From contig CAJLHF010000001.1 of assembly GCA_905206365.1 (NCBI GenBank), forward strand, positions 1-64,000: a DNA stretch of 64,000 nucleotides, written 5' to 3'. The translations under genes and the position numbers were made by a program. The notes under the pieces are model-generated. The model saw nothing but the letters and a program-made list of their open reading frames with translations, was not told where the DNA came from and searched no databases. Origin of the DNA: an uncultured Sutterella sp. GTDB lineage: Bacteria; Pseudomonadota; Gammaproteobacteria; Burkholderiales; Burkholderiaceae_F. Below are positions 33,102 through 42,735 of the stretch, piece by piece. Numbering within the stretch: position 1 is the stretch's first letter; every line of letters begins with the position of its first letter.

Positions 33102-33265
33102 GATCCGTTGCGGATGGCATGTTCCCGGCCAATATTTCGGTCTCAGGCATCGTCCGAGAACTTCGCAAACGGGTTCGCGGAGAGCGGATGCGCAAACGCT
33201 CGGAAACGGTGCGTCGCCCCCTTCGGCAAGGGATCGACGCACCCGTACGGGAAGGATCGGCGCTC

Positions 33266-34534
33266 TCAGCGATCGGCGAGCGCCTCGGGAAGGAACGCCT
33301 CCTGAAGGTCCGATAGGAAGAGGAGCCCCTTTTCCGTGGGGGCGATGCGCGTGCGATCGGGAACCAAAAGTCCGCTCGAGCGCAATTCTTCGAGTTTCGG
33401 CTCGATCACGGCAAGCGGCAACCCCGTACGCGCTTCGAAAAACTCCGCGGGAACACCCTCGGCCAGACGCAGGGCGTTCAGCATGAATTCGAAGGGACGC
33501 GCTTCGGGTTCGACTTCGAAAGCGGTGTCCGCCCCCGAGCCGCACGACTCGACCGCCGCAAGGTATTTGGCGGGCGACGCGAAGCGCGCTTCGCGCCGCA
33601 CGGAGAAGGTGCCGTCGGGGGCGACGAGCGTCACCTTCCCGTGCGCTCCCGCACCCGCCGCCGCGTAGTCGCCGTAGGTCCAGTAGTTGAGGTTATGACG
33701 GCAACGACGCCCTTCCCTCGCGTAACCCGACACTTCGTAGCGGCGAAAACCCGCGTCTGCGAGCACCCGTTCGACGAGTTCTCCCATGTCGGCGGCGAGA
33801 TCCTCGTCCGGAAGATCCGTCGGCGGGCGCTTCGCGAAGGCCGTCCCTTCTTCGATCGTGAGCTGATAGAAGGACAGGTGCGTCGCGGCCGAATCCGCCG
33901 CTTCCCTCGCTTCGTCGCGAAGCATTTCAAGCGTCTCGCCCGGCAGCGCGAACATCAGATCGAGATTGAAATTCTCAAATACGCGCGCTGCCGCGGCGAC
34001 GGCACGACGGGCGCCTGCCGCATCGTGAATGCGCCCGAGACGCTTCAGACGTTCGTCCGAAAAGCTCTGAATCCCGAGAGAAAGCCGATTGACGCCCGCC
34101 GCACGAAAGCGTTCGAACTTCGCCTCGTCGGCCGTGCCGGGGTTGGCTTCAAGCGTAATTTCGGCATCCTCGGTCACGGGCCACATCGAACGCACGCCAG
34201 TGAGAAGGCGTTCCAGGGCTTCCCCGGACATGAGACTCGGCGTACCGCCCCCGAGAAAGATCGTCTCAACGGGGCGGCTTTTCGCCGCCTCGGGCCAGGC
34301 AGCCAGGTCGACGAGCATCGCCTCGACGTAACGCATTTCGTCAAGTCCCGCGGGCGCCCGGTGCGAGTTGAAGTCGCAGTACGGGCACTTGCGCACGCAC
34401 CAGGGCCAGTGGAGGTACAAGGACATGGGCGGCGCAATCGCGCGCTCGTTCGGGCGAGCGGACTCGGTCTCGCGCGCCTCGCGGCGTGCGGACTCGGTCT
34501 CGCGCGCCTCGCGGCGTGCGTCGACGTCCTTCAT
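33266..34534 (-). CDS. hemW: radical SAM heme chaperone HemW
   Basis: 422 residues. HemW-family radical SAM protein with CVRKCPYCDF (CxxxCxxC near 46-53), IFLGGGTPSLM, EANPG, RLSLGIQSF, NLDLMFALPG and the HemN_C domain. Known HemW proteins bind heme and deliver it to respiratory enzymes, and are often misnamed HemN. They lack the extra residues of coproporphyrinogen dehydrogenase. The start at 34534 overlaps the rdgB stop (TGATG). The N-terminal 38 residues, before MSLYLHWPWC, are an extension containing two copies of the ten-residue block encoded by a 30-bp tandem repeat. Confidence 0.92.
   Translation of the reverse strand: MKDVDARREARETESARREARETESARPNERAIAPPMSLYLHWPWCVRKCPYCDFNSHRAPAGLDEMRYVEAMLVDLAAWPEAAKSRPVETIFLGGGTPSLMSGEALERLLTGVRSMWPVTEDAEITLEANPGTADEAKFERFRAAGVNRLSLGIQSFSDERLKRLGRIHDAAGARRAVAAAARVFENFNLDLMFALPGETLEMLRDEAREAADSAATHLSFYQLTIEEGTAFAKRPPTDLPDEDLAADMGELVERVLADAGFRRYEVSGYAREGRRCRHNLNYWTYGDYAAAGAGAHGKVTLVAPDGTFSVRREARFASPAKYLAAVESCGSGADTAFEVEPEARPFEFMLNALRLAEGVPAEFFEARTGLPLAVIEPKLEELRSSGLLVPDRTRIAPTEKGLLFLSDLQEAFLPEALADR
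34461..34520. repeat. perfect 30-bp tandem duplication in the 5' end of hemW
   Basis: The 30-base unit beginning GACTCGGTCTCGCGCGCCTC occurs twice head to tail with no mismatch. It keeps the frame and adds ten residues (RREARETESA on the minus strand) per copy to the HemW N-terminus. Confidence 0.95.
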
Positions 34535-35142
34535 CACATCCACCGCGCGCGCATGAGTTCGGCCATGGCGGCCAGGGCGCGGGCTCGATGGCTCACGCGG
34601 TTTTTCTCCTCGGCCGTAAGTTCCGCGGCGGTCTTGCCGAATTCGGGCACGTAAAAGTGCGGGTCATAGCCGAAGCCTCCGTCACCCGCGGGCTCGTCGA
34701 CGATTTCACCCTGCCAGATGCCTTCGGCGACGAGCGGCTCGGGGTCTTCCGGATAGCGCACCGCCACCAGAAGACACGTGTAGTGAGCGCGGCGCGTGGC
34801 GGCACCGCGGATCTTCTCGACAAGCAGACGGTTGTTGGCCGCATCGTCGTGCCCGCCCGCAAAGCGCGCGGAATGAACGCCCGGATGCCCGCCGAGGGCG
34901 TCCGCGCAAATGCCCGAGTCGTCCGCCATGGCGGGGAGCCCCGTCTCGCGCGCGGCATGGCGCGCTTTCGCAAGCGCGTTTTCGAGGAACGTGCCGAAGG
35001 GTTCGTCCGCCGAACCGACGCCGAGCTCGCCCTGCGGGACGATGCGAATGCCGAGTTCGCCGAACATCGCCTGAAATTCGCGGACTTTGCCCGCGTTGTT
35101 CGAAGCGAGCACGAGGGTTTGGGTCGTATCGGGAGTCGTCAT
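34534..35142 (-). CDS. rdgB: XTP/dITP pyrophosphatase (RdgB/HAM1)
   Basis: 202 residues. It removes non-canonical purine triphosphates (dITP, XTP) from the nucleotide pool. Motifs: LVLASNNAGKVREF (usual T/S-x-N-x-x-K start), TFLENALAKARHAA, ADDSGICADALGGHPGVHSARF (metal-binding Asp) and GDGGFGYDPHFYVPE, then KNRVSHRARAL. It lies 37 bases after rph and overlaps hemW, forming an rph-rdgB-hemW operon that is conserved in many proteobacteria. Confidence 0.97.
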   Translation of the reverse strand: MTTPDTTQTLVLASNNAGKVREFQAMFGELGIRIVPQGELGVGSADEPFGTFLENALAKARHAARETGLPAMADDSGICADALGGHPGVHSARFAGGHDDAANNRLLVEKIRGAATRRAHYTCLLVAVRYPEDPEPLVAEGIWQGEIVDEPAGDGGFGYDPHFYVPEFGKTAAELTAEEKNRVSHRARALAAMAELMRARWM

Positions 35143-35179
35143 GATTGTTTTCCCAAAGCAAAAAGAATCGATTCGCGTG

Positions 35180-35935
35180 TCAGAGAGGATCGGCGAGCGC
35201 TTCGCGCTGCAGGCGCGCGAGTTCGGCGTTGCCGCGCTTTGCGAGCGCCAACAGCGCCGCGAGTTCCTCTTCGGAGAAGGGAGCGCCTTCGGCCGTCCCC
35301 TGAATCTCGACGAATTTTCCTTCGCTCGTCATGACGACGTTCATGTCCGTGTCGCTCGAGCTGTCTTCGATGTAATTGAGGTCGAGCACGGGGCGGCCGT
35401 TCGAAACGCCGACCGATACCGCACTCACCTGCGCGAGGATCGGATCCTCGGTGATGTCGCCCTTTTCGAGCATGCCCGTCACCGCGTCGCGCAGCGCCAC
35501 CCAGGCGCCCGTGATCGAGGCGCAACGCGTGCCGCCGTCGGCCTGAATCACGTCGCAGTCGATCTTGATCGTAAATTCACCGAGCTTCTTGCGATCGACG
35601 ACGGCGCGGAGACTGCGACCGATCAATCGCTGGATTTCCTGCGTGCGGCCCGTCTGCTTGCCTCGCGCCGCTTCGCGATCGCACCGCGTACCCGTCGCAC
35701 GCGGCAACAGACCGTACTCGGCCGTCACCCAACCTTCGCCGCGACCGCGCAGAAAGGGAGGAACGCCCGCTTCGACGCTCGCCGTGCAGATCACCTTCGT
35801 GTCGCCCGCACACACGAGCACGCTCCCTTCGGCGTACTTCGTGTAACGACGTACGAACACGGTGGGACGCAACGCGTCGTCCGAACGCCCGTCGGGACGG
35901 GCGGGAAAAGTCTGGGTCCGATTTGCTTCGGTCAT
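35180..35935 (-). CDS. rph: ribonuclease PH
   Basis: 251 residues. A phosphate-dependent 3'-5' exoribonuclease that finishes tRNA 3' ends and helps degrade structured RNA. Motifs: EGSVLVCAGDTKVICTASVE, GWVTAEYGLLPRAT, GKQTGRTQEIQRLIGRSLRAVVD, IKIDCDVIQADGGTRCASITG and DLNYIEDSSSDTDMNVVMT (catalytic Asp residues). The start at 35935 gives MTEANRTQTF just before the domain. First gene of the rph-rdgB-hemW operon, divergent from yicC. Confidence 0.97.
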   Translation of the reverse strand: MTEANRTQTFPARPDGRSDDALRPTVFVRRYTKYAEGSVLVCAGDTKVICTASVEAGVPPFLRGRGEGWVTAEYGLLPRATGTRCDREAARGKQTGRTQEIQRLIGRSLRAVVDRKKLGEFTIKIDCDVIQADGGTRCASITGAWVALRDAVTGMLEKGDITEDPILAQVSAVSVGVSNGRPVLDLNYIEDSSSDTDMNVVMTSEGKFVEIQGTAEGAPFSEEELAALLALAKRGNAELARLQREALADPL

Positions 35936-36491
35936 GGGTGTTCTCCGATAAGGAAGGATTGGCGCCGTCATCGTAGCAAAGGCGCGCGCGACGGGGGCAG
36001 ATACGACGGGACGACCACACGGGATCGGAGGAAAACACCGAACCGTCGAGAAGCAAAGCCCCGTCCGGTCTTCCTCGAACCGAACGACTCCTTTCGGAAC
36101 CGGTCGTCCCTCAGTAGACGACCGCGTGCGCACTGCTCCGGCACTTCCCGTCGAACTTCTCGCATCTGACGAACCGCGGCAGTGACTGCGCCTCTCCGAA
36201 GAGCACGTGTCGCTCCGCCCGCATCCCGCAGACCGGCGGGTGCTCTTCAAGACGCCCCGACGCCGGCTTGAACCCGAATTCTCGGGGCGCTCCGTACCCT
36301 GAGGATTACGGAAGACCGCCGAGGATCGTGGATCTGCACTCGAACCGGCTTTCGGTAAACCGATCGGCGCTTGCGGTGGTTTCCCTCTCGGATCTTTCTT
36401 AAAATGCCGGGCACGGCCGGCCGCGGACCGATCGAGACGACGAACACCGCGGTGCCGTTTTGTTTTTTCAAAGAAAAGAAAGAGGATCTCC
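35936..36491. other. intergenic region between rph and yicC
   Basis: 556 bases between divergent genes. No conserved protein is seen in any frame. A possible -10 for yicC is TAAAAT at 36400-36405. No structured RNA is recognised. Confidence 0.5.
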
Positions 36492-37394
36492 ATGGCCCAT
36501 GTTTCCAGCATGACCGGTTACGCCCTCGCCGACGGCTCCACGCCGCTCGGCACCGTGGCCGTCGAATGTCGCGCGGTCAATTCGCGTTTTCTCGACCTCA
36601 CGCTGCGCATCGACGACGCGTTGCGCTTTACGGAGCCGCTCATTCGCGAAACGCTCCAGAAGCGCGTGGGTCGCGGCAAGCTCGAAGTGCGCGTATCGCT
36701 GCGCCAGAACGACGCGGCGATGCCCGCCTCGGTGCACCGCGAATCGCTCGAACGACTGATGGCGCTCCAGCAGTCGATTCTCGACACGGCGCGCGACGCG
36801 CGACCCTTGTCGGTTGCGGAGATTCTCGAGATGCCCGGCATCGCCGCCCATCCCGCCACGGACCGCGATGCGGTGACGCGCGACGTCCTCGCCGTACTCG
36901 AGCAGGCGCTTGACAGCTTCTGCGCCGCCCGCGCCCGCGAAGGTGCGGCGCTTGCCGACGTCATCCGCGGCTACTGCGACCGCATGGAAGCAACCGTCAC
37001 GGAAGTACGCGGCGAGATTCCGCGCATCATCGAACACATCGAAGGGAAGCTCACCGAACGCCTCGAAACGGCGCTTGCGCGCACGCTCACGGAAAAGAGC
37101 ACGCTTGATCCCGCGGAAGTATCGGACCGCATCCGTCAGGAAGTGACCCTCTACGCCATTCGCCTTGACGTCGACGAGGAAATCAACCGCCTCCTCACCC
37201 ACATCGCCGAAGTGCGCCGCATTCTCGAAAAGGGCGGCCCCGTCGGTCGTCGACTCGACTTCATGGCTCAGGAAATGAACCGCGAAGCCAACACGCTCGG
37301 CTCGAAGGCGGCCGCGATCGAAATGACGAACGCTTCGCTCGCCCTGAAGATCGTGATCGAACAGCTGCGCGAACAGATTCAGAACCTCGAATAA
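36492..37394 (+). CDS. yicC: YicC/YloC-family endoribonuclease
   Basis: 300 residues. The YicC family, with an N-terminal domain and the C-terminal DUF1732; members act as endoribonucleases or RNase adaptors in RNA turnover. Signatures: SSMTGYA near the start, ECRAVNSRFLDL, RGKLEVRVSL and, at the end, LDFMAQEMNREANTLGSKAA. Followed 22 bases later by gmk, a pairing seen in many bacteria. ATG 36492 follows GAGGA. Confidence 0.93.
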   Translation: MAHVSSMTGYALADGSTPLGTVAVECRAVNSRFLDLTLRIDDALRFTEPLIRETLQKRVGRGKLEVRVSLRQNDAAMPASVHRESLERLMALQQSILDTARDARPLSVAEILEMPGIAAHPATDRDAVTRDVLAVLEQALDSFCAARAREGAALADVIRGYCDRMEATVTEVRGEIPRIIEHIEGKLTERLETALARTLTEKSTLDPAEVSDRIRQEVTLYAIRLDVDEEINRLLTHIAEVRRILEKGGPVGRRLDFMAQEMNREANTLGSKAAAIEMTNASLALKIVIEQLREQIQNLE

Positions 37395-37416
37395 TCGTTT
37401 CCTTGTGGGATTTACC

Positions 37417-38073
37417 ATGACCGAACAGATTCTCACCCCGGTACACCCCGGGCGACTCTTCCTTGTGACGGCCCCGTCGGGTGCCGGCAAGTCGACGCTC
37501 GTCAACGCCCTTCTCGCCCGCGAACCCGCCATCAAGCTTTCCATTTCGCACACGACGCGCGATCCGCGTCCGGGCGAAGAAAACGGGCGCGAATACCACT
37601 TCGTCACCGAACAGGAATTCCGCGACATGGAGCAGCGCGGCGACTTTCTGGAGTCCGCCCTCGTGCACGGCAACCACTACGGCACGAGCCGCGTGTGGAT
37701 CGAAAAGGAAATGGCAGCGGGCCACGACGTTCTTCTGGAAATCGACTGGCAGGGTGCGCGTCAGGTGCGCGCCCGTTTCCCGGGCACCGTCGGCATCTTC
37801 ATTCTTCCCCCCTCGATCGAGGCGCTCGAGTGGCGTCTCAACCACCGCGGCACCGACAGCGCGCAGACGATCACGCGTCGTCTGCTCGGTGCGGGCGCCG
37901 AGATGGCGCATGCCTCGGAATTCGAGTACGTTATAATCAACGAAGATTTCGACAAGGCACTTGAGGAAATGGTCGCCGTCGTCACCGCAAGCCGACTGGC
38001 CTTCGGACAGCAGGCGGTGCGCCATCGGGCGCAGTTTGCCGCGCTCGGCGTTCCCGTTCCTCCCGTCGCCTGA
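37417..38073 (+). CDS. gmk: guanylate kinase
   Basis: 218 residues. It phosphorylates GMP to GDP. P-loop APSGAGKSTLV at 22-32, SISHTTRDPRPGEENGREYHFV (GMP-binding), FLESALVHGNHYGTSR, LLEIDWQGARQVR and IFILPPSIEALEWRL. It belongs to the run yicC-gmk-rpoZ-spoT. ATG 37417 is preferred over an in-frame GTG at 37405. Confidence 0.97.
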   Translation: MTEQILTPVHPGRLFLVTAPSGAGKSTLVNALLAREPAIKLSISHTTRDPRPGEENGREYHFVTEQEFRDMEQRGDFLESALVHGNHYGTSRVWIEKEMAAGHDVLLEIDWQGARQVRARFPGTVGIFILPPSIEALEWRLNHRGTDSAQTITRRLLGAGAEMAHASEFEYVIINEDFDKALEEMVAVVTASRLAFGQQAVRHRAQFAALGVPVPPVA

Positions 38074-38190
38074 CCGCCCGCGAGGGCTCAGAAGGGGGTG
38101 ATGCGGAAGACTGCATCGCCCCGCTTTTCGTCAACGCACGTTCGACGATCGCCCCCTCCGCTTTTTTCATACTCACACGCTCGAATCCAA

Positions 38191-38391
38191 ATGGCCCGTA
38201 TTACCGTTGAAGACTGCCTGAAGAAGATCCCGAACCGCTTCCAGATGGTTCTCGTTGCCGCTTACCGCGCGCGCCAGATCACGCAGGGTTACGCCCCGAA
38301 GGTCGACGCCAAGGACAAGCCCACCGTGATCGCGCTTCGTGAAATCGCGAAGGGCGAAGTGGGGCTCGAAATGCTCCAGCGCGTGCCGTAA
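38191..38391 (+). CDS. rpoZ: RNA polymerase omega subunit
   Basis: 66 residues. MARITVEDCLKKIPNRFQMV and ARQITQGYAPKV are the conserved omega sequence. It aids assembly of beta' and, in proteobacteria, forms part of one ppGpp-binding site, which fits its position before spoT. Ends 215 bases before spoT. Confidence 0.98.
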   Translation: MARITVEDCLKKIPNRFQMVLVAAYRARQITQGYAPKVDAKDKPTVIALREIAKGEVGLEMLQRVP

Positions 38392-38606
38392 TATTGATAC
38401 ACGCGCTGAAGCCCCCCAGAGCTCCGTCGGCCGGACGTCCCGGGAGGTGCGCCAAGCACCCGCGGGGTCCGGCCGAATTTGTTTTCGGACTCGCCGTTTT
38501 CCGGCATCCCCGCCCTCGGGTCGGGTGCCGCAAACTCCCGCGAAGCGCTTGAGTCGATCGGGGTTTCGGCAACAAGAACACCAACGCTTCCGGAAGGATT
38601 CCCGTC

Positions 38607-41057
38607 ATGACCGTCGACATTCCCGCTTTGCCCGAGGACCTCTACGCCACGCGCGACGAGGCTCCCGACGCCGAGCCGCAGCCCGTCCCTCAGGCCGCGC
38701 GCTCCGTCTCGCCCTTCCGGTTCGCTCAGAAACACGACAAAAACGAACGGCCCCGCGCCTACGCCTCGCCGTATCCGAGTCATCTGCCCGACGCGGACCT
38801 GCCGCTCTTTACGCCCGAACCGCCCGCGCCGATTGTCACCGCCGCACAGCTCCTCGACACGGTCAGGGTGTACCTCTCGCCCTCGGACGTCGAAAACGTT
38901 AGACGCGCCTACCGCTACGCAGACAACGCCCACCTCGGGCAGTTCCGCAAGTCGGGCGAACCGTACATCACGCATCCGCTCGCCGTCGCAGGGATTCTCG
39001 CCTCCTGGCGCATGGACGCGCAGGCGATTGCGGCGGGCCTCATGCACGACGTGCTCGAAGATACGCAGACAAGCAAGATCGAGATGACGAACCTCTTCGG
39101 CTCCGAAGTGGCGAACATCGTCGACGGCGTCTCGAAGCTCGACAAACTCCGCTTTTCCTCGAACGAAATCGCGCAGGCCGAAAGCTTCCGCAAGATGCTC
39201 CTTGCGATGTCGCGCGACGTGCGCGTCATCCTCGTGAAACTCGCCGACCGTCTGCACAACATGCGCACCCTCGGCGTGATGCGCCCCGAAAAGCGCGCGC
39301 GCATCGCCCGCGAAACGCTCGACATCTACGTGCCGCTCGCACACCGACTCGGTCTCAACAACGTCTTTCGCGAGTTGCAGGAGCTCTCCTTCGCGAACCG
39401 CTACCCCTTCCGCTACAAGGTGCTCTACGAGAACGTCCTGAAGCTTCGCAACGAGCGACGCCCCGTACTCGAGCGCATCATGAACGAGACGCGCGAGCAG
39501 TTCGCCCGCGACGGGATCCGCATGCGCATTCTCGGGCGCGACAAAACGATTTACGGCATCTACAACAAGATGCGCGAAAAGCATCAGTCGTTTTCCGACG
39601 CGCTCGATATTTACGGGTTCCGTCTGATCGTGCGCACGCTCGACGACTGCTACCTCGCACTCGGCTGTCTGCACCGACTTTACAAACCCGTGCACGCGCG
39701 CTTCAAGGACTTCATTGCGATTCCGAAGATGAACGGCTACCAGAGCCTTCACACGACCGTGATCGGTCCGGACGGAACGCCGGTCGAATACCAGATCCGC
39801 ACCGAAGAGATGCACCGCGTGGACGAGGACGGGATTCTCGTCCATTGGCTCTACCGCGACCAGGACGCAAGCGGCCTTCAATCCCGCACGACCGCTTGGT
39901 TGCAGAACCTCCTTGAAATCCAGCGCACGAGCACCGACAGCACGGAATTCCTCGAAAACATCAAGGTCGACCTCTTCCCGAACCGCGTCTACGTCTTTAC
40001 GCCCCAGGGGAAGATCATCTCGTTGCCGCGCGGCTCGAGTCCGATCGACTTTGCGTACGAAATTCACACCGACGTCGGCAACCACGCCAAGGCGGCGCGC
40101 GTTAACGGCGAACCCAAACCCCTCACGTGCGAACTGCGCAACGGCGACAAGGTCGAAATCGTCACGAGTTCCGACGCCTCGCCTTCGCCCGCGTGGTTGG
40201 AGCACGTCCATTCGGGCCGCGCCCGCGCCGAAATTCGTCAGTACCTGCGCAACTGCCAGTTCGACGAGTCGGTGAGGCTCGGGCGCCTCGCCCTTGAGAA
40301 TCTGGCCGAAAGCGAAGGGGTCGACCTGGCGGCTCTCGACGACGACGTGCGCAAGCTCGTCCTCAAGGAATTCGGCTCCGAAAGTCTGGCGTCGCTCTAC
40401 GCTTCGATCGGACTCGGGAAGTGCCTCCCCGCCGCGGTCCTCCACCGCATTCTCACGATTCGCAACCAGGTGCTTGCCGAAAAGGGCGAACACCGGGCGC
40501 AAGCCGAGAACCTCCCCGCCGTCGTCATCAAGGGGAGCGAAGGCACGGGTCTTCACCTCGCCCCCTGTTGCCACCCGATTCCGGGCGACCGCATCCGCGG
40601 CTTCAGCCGTCCGGGTCAGGGCCTCACCGTGCACCGCGCCGACTGCACGCACGCCAAGCGCGGTGCCAAGGCCGATCCCTCCCGTTGGATGGACGTTCAG
40701 TGGAGCGATGTCCCGCAAACGGAGCCGCGCTTTGCGGTGCCGCTTGAAATCCTCGTCGACGACGCGCACGCGGGGCTCGCCGCCGTGGCCACGTCGGTGG
40801 CGAAGGCTAATTCGAGCATCGTCGGCCTGGCCCTTGACGACGCTGACGGCACGTGCATCGTTCGCCCGATCGTTCAGGTGCGCGACCGCGACCATCTCGT
40901 GCACGTGATGCGTACGATCCGCCAGAACGAGGTCGTGCGCAAGGTGAAGCGCATCCTCGACGACCGCAAGGCAGGGAAGGAACCGAGGGCCGCGAAGAGC
41001 GCTAAGAGCGACAAGACCGGGAAGGCTCGCCCTCACGACGAGGATACCTCTTCCTGA
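38607..41057 (+). CDS. spoT: bifunctional (p)ppGpp synthetase/hydrolase SpoT
   Basis: 816 residues. Domains in order: HD hydrolase (GEPYITHPLAVAGI, LMHDVLEDT near 147, VKLADRLHNMRTL), RelA/SpoT synthetase (RDKTIYGIYNKM, DIYGFRLIV, GYQSLHTTVIGPDG, VEYQIRT), TGS (VYVFTPQGKIISLPRGSSPIDFAYEIHT), a helical/CC region (LAPCCHPIPGD) and C-terminal ACT. HD residues are intact, so it should degrade as well as make (p)ppGpp. The N-terminus is extended by about 75 acidic and proline-rich residues. Ribosome site GGAAGGA before ATG 38607. Confidence 0.97.
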   Translation: MTVDIPALPEDLYATRDEAPDAEPQPVPQAARSVSPFRFAQKHDKNERPRAYASPYPSHLPDADLPLFTPEPPAPIVTAAQLLDTVRVYLSPSDVENVRRAYRYADNAHLGQFRKSGEPYITHPLAVAGILASWRMDAQAIAAGLMHDVLEDTQTSKIEMTNLFGSEVANIVDGVSKLDKLRFSSNEIAQAESFRKMLLAMSRDVRVILVKLADRLHNMRTLGVMRPEKRARIARETLDIYVPLAHRLGLNNVFRELQELSFANRYPFRYKVLYENVLKLRNERRPVLERIMNETREQFARDGIRMRILGRDKTIYGIYNKMREKHQSFSDALDIYGFRLIVRTLDDCYLALGCLHRLYKPVHARFKDFIAIPKMNGYQSLHTTVIGPDGTPVEYQIRTEEMHRVDEDGILVHWLYRDQDASGLQSRTTAWLQNLLEIQRTSTDSTEFLENIKVDLFPNRVYVFTPQGKIISLPRGSSPIDFAYEIHTDVGNHAKAARVNGEPKPLTCELRNGDKVEIVTSSDASPSPAWLEHVHSGRARAEIRQYLRNCQFDESVRLGRLALENLAESEGVDLAALDDDVRKLVLKEFGSESLASLYASIGLGKCLPAAVLHRILTIRNQVLAEKGEHRAQAENLPAVVIKGSEGTGLHLAPCCHPIPGDRIRGFSRPGQGLTVHRADCTHAKRGAKADPSRWMDVQWSDVPQTEPRFAVPLEILVDDAHAGLAAVATSVAKANSSIVGLALDDADGTCIVRPIVQVRDRDHLVHVMRTIRQNEVVRKVKRILDDRKAGKEPRAAKSAKSDKTGKARPHDEDTSS

Positions 41058-41099
41058 CGGACACGCCGTCCGTTCACGAACCCTGAAGCTCGAAGATCA

Positions 41100-41147
41100 C
41101 CCCGCGCCTTGTTCGTCACCGCGACGCGAAGCGCGGGGTTTTCGTTT
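41100..41147 (+). terminator. terminator of the gmk-rpoZ-spoT run
   Basis: CCCCGCGC (41100-41107) pairs with GCGCGGGG (41131-41138), with a long inner loop that can itself pair, followed by TTTTCGTTT. Confidence 0.8.
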
Positions 41148-41331
41148 CAAACGATCGGGTTGCTTCGGTTGAAGTCCTGTGGGTAATTTCCCTCTTTTCC
41201 CTTGCGGGCCGCTCGGGCGTAGGATTTTCCGAAACCGTTCGTTCCTCGGGACCGCCGGATCACCGTCTCGGACATCGGACGAACGCGTTCGCACCGATCC
41301 GAATATTCGCGAAAACCAAGGAGGAAGCATC

Positions 41332-42609
41332 ATGACTCACATTCCGCCTCTTCGTGGCGACGTGCTCAAACGCCTTGAGGCGCTTAAGCACCACCCCGCC
41401 GTCGACGCGGCCCTGCGGGACCTCGAAGCGCACGCGCCGCAAGCGATGGAACTTCAGAAGGCGCTCTGCGAAATTCCCGCACCGACCTTTCACGAGGAGG
41501 TGCGCGCGGCGGAGATCGTACGACTGATGAAATCCTTCGGCCTCGAAGACGTGTCGATCGATGCGGTCGGGAACGTGATCGGGCGTTTCCCCGGACGGGG
41601 TACGGGGCCGCGCCCCTTGCTCGCCGTAGGCGCGCACATGGATACGGTCTTTCCGGAAGGAACCGACGTCACCGTGCGACGCGAAGGGAACCGCTACTAC
41701 GGTCCGGGGATCGGCGACAACTGTGCGGGGCTTCGCGCGATGCTCGAAACGCTGCGGGCGATGACCGCGCACGGTCTCGCGACCGAAGCCGACATCCTTT
41801 TCGTCGGCACGGTCGGCGAAGAAGGAAACGGCGACATTCGCGGTTCGAAACACCTCTTTTCCTCAGACCCCGCACCCGACGGCTTCATCGCCGTCGACAA
41901 CACGGACACGGGTCGGATTCTGCACACCGCCATCGGCTCGCACCGCTGGCGTTGCACGGTGACGGGCCCGGGCGGGCACAGTTTCGGCGCCTTCGGCGAA
42001 GTGCCGAGCGCCATCCACGCCGTGTGTCTTGCGGGCGCGCGCATCGCGCACCTCAAGGTGCCGAAGGAGCCGAAATCGTCCTTTACGATCGGCACGATTC
42101 GCGGGGGTACCTCGGTCAATACGATCGCCCCGTCGTGCTCGGTCGACATCGACATCCGTAGCTACGAAAACCCGCCGATCCTCGAGACGGAACGGGCGAT
42201 TCGCACGGCGTTCGAAGAAGCGATCTCCGAAGAGCACGCCATTTGGGGCATCACGGACCCCGCGAAGATGCTTCGCGTCGAATTCGAGCAAATCGGCAAC
42301 CGTCCCGCGGGACGCCGTCCCGACGACTGTCCCGTACTGCAAGCGGCGCGCGCCGCGCAGTCCGTGCTCGGAATCGAACTCACGAACTACGGCGCGTCCT
42401 CGACCGACGCCAACATGCCCGTGAGTCTCGGCATTCCCGCGACGTGCCTTTCGGCCGGAGGCGTGCAGAAACGCACCCACACGGTCGACGAATACTACGA
42501 TGACATCAATCCCCACCTCGGACCGCAATTGATCCTCCTTACGGTACTTGCCCTGGCGGGATCGGTCGACGCGGGGCTCAAGCCGCTGCTGCCGAAGCGC
42601 GAAGGCTGA
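41332..42609 (+). CDS. M20-family metallopeptidase (peptidase T-like)
   Basis: 425 residues, cytoplasmic. Metal-binding pattern of M20 enzymes: AVGAHMDTVFPEG (His and Asp), YYGPGIGDNCAGLRAML (bridging Asp; most M20 enzymes have DD or DM here), GTVGEEGNGD (catalytic Glu-Glu), then the dimerisation domain (HSFGAFGEVPSAIHAV, GTIRGGTSVNTIA) and C-terminal RTHTVDEYY (His). It probably hydrolyses a small peptide or N-acyl amino acid; substrate unknown. Excellent ribosome site AAGGAGGA before ATG 41332. Single gene. Confidence 0.85.
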   Translation: MTHIPPLRGDVLKRLEALKHHPAVDAALRDLEAHAPQAMELQKALCEIPAPTFHEEVRAAEIVRLMKSFGLEDVSIDAVGNVIGRFPGRGTGPRPLLAVGAHMDTVFPEGTDVTVRREGNRYYGPGIGDNCAGLRAMLETLRAMTAHGLATEADILFVGTVGEEGNGDIRGSKHLFSSDPAPDGFIAVDNTDTGRILHTAIGSHRWRCTVTGPGGHSFGAFGEVPSAIHAVCLAGARIAHLKVPKEPKSSFTIGTIRGGTSVNTIAPSCSVDIDIRSYENPPILETERAIRTAFEEAISEEHAIWGITDPAKMLRVEFEQIGNRPAGRRPDDCPVLQAARAAQSVLGIELTNYGASSTDANMPVSLGIPATCLSAGGVQKRTHTVDEYYDDINPHLGPQLILLTVLALAGSVDAGLKPLLPKREG

Positions 42610-42643
42610 TCGACTCGGAATACGCTCACTTCCGCGCAAAAGG

Positions 42644-42680
42644 AAACGCCCCGCGGATCGCCGTCCTCGGGGCGTTTTCG
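42644..42680. terminator. bidirectional terminator between the M20 peptidase gene and greB
   Basis: Perfect 10-bp stem AAACGCCCCG/CGGGGCGTTT followed by TTTCG and preceded by AAAAGG. Confidence 0.75.
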
Positions 42681-42735
42681 CTTCGGGAGTCGTCTCCGAC
42701 CGGTCTCCGTCGACCCCAGCCGTCCCGATCCGCGC

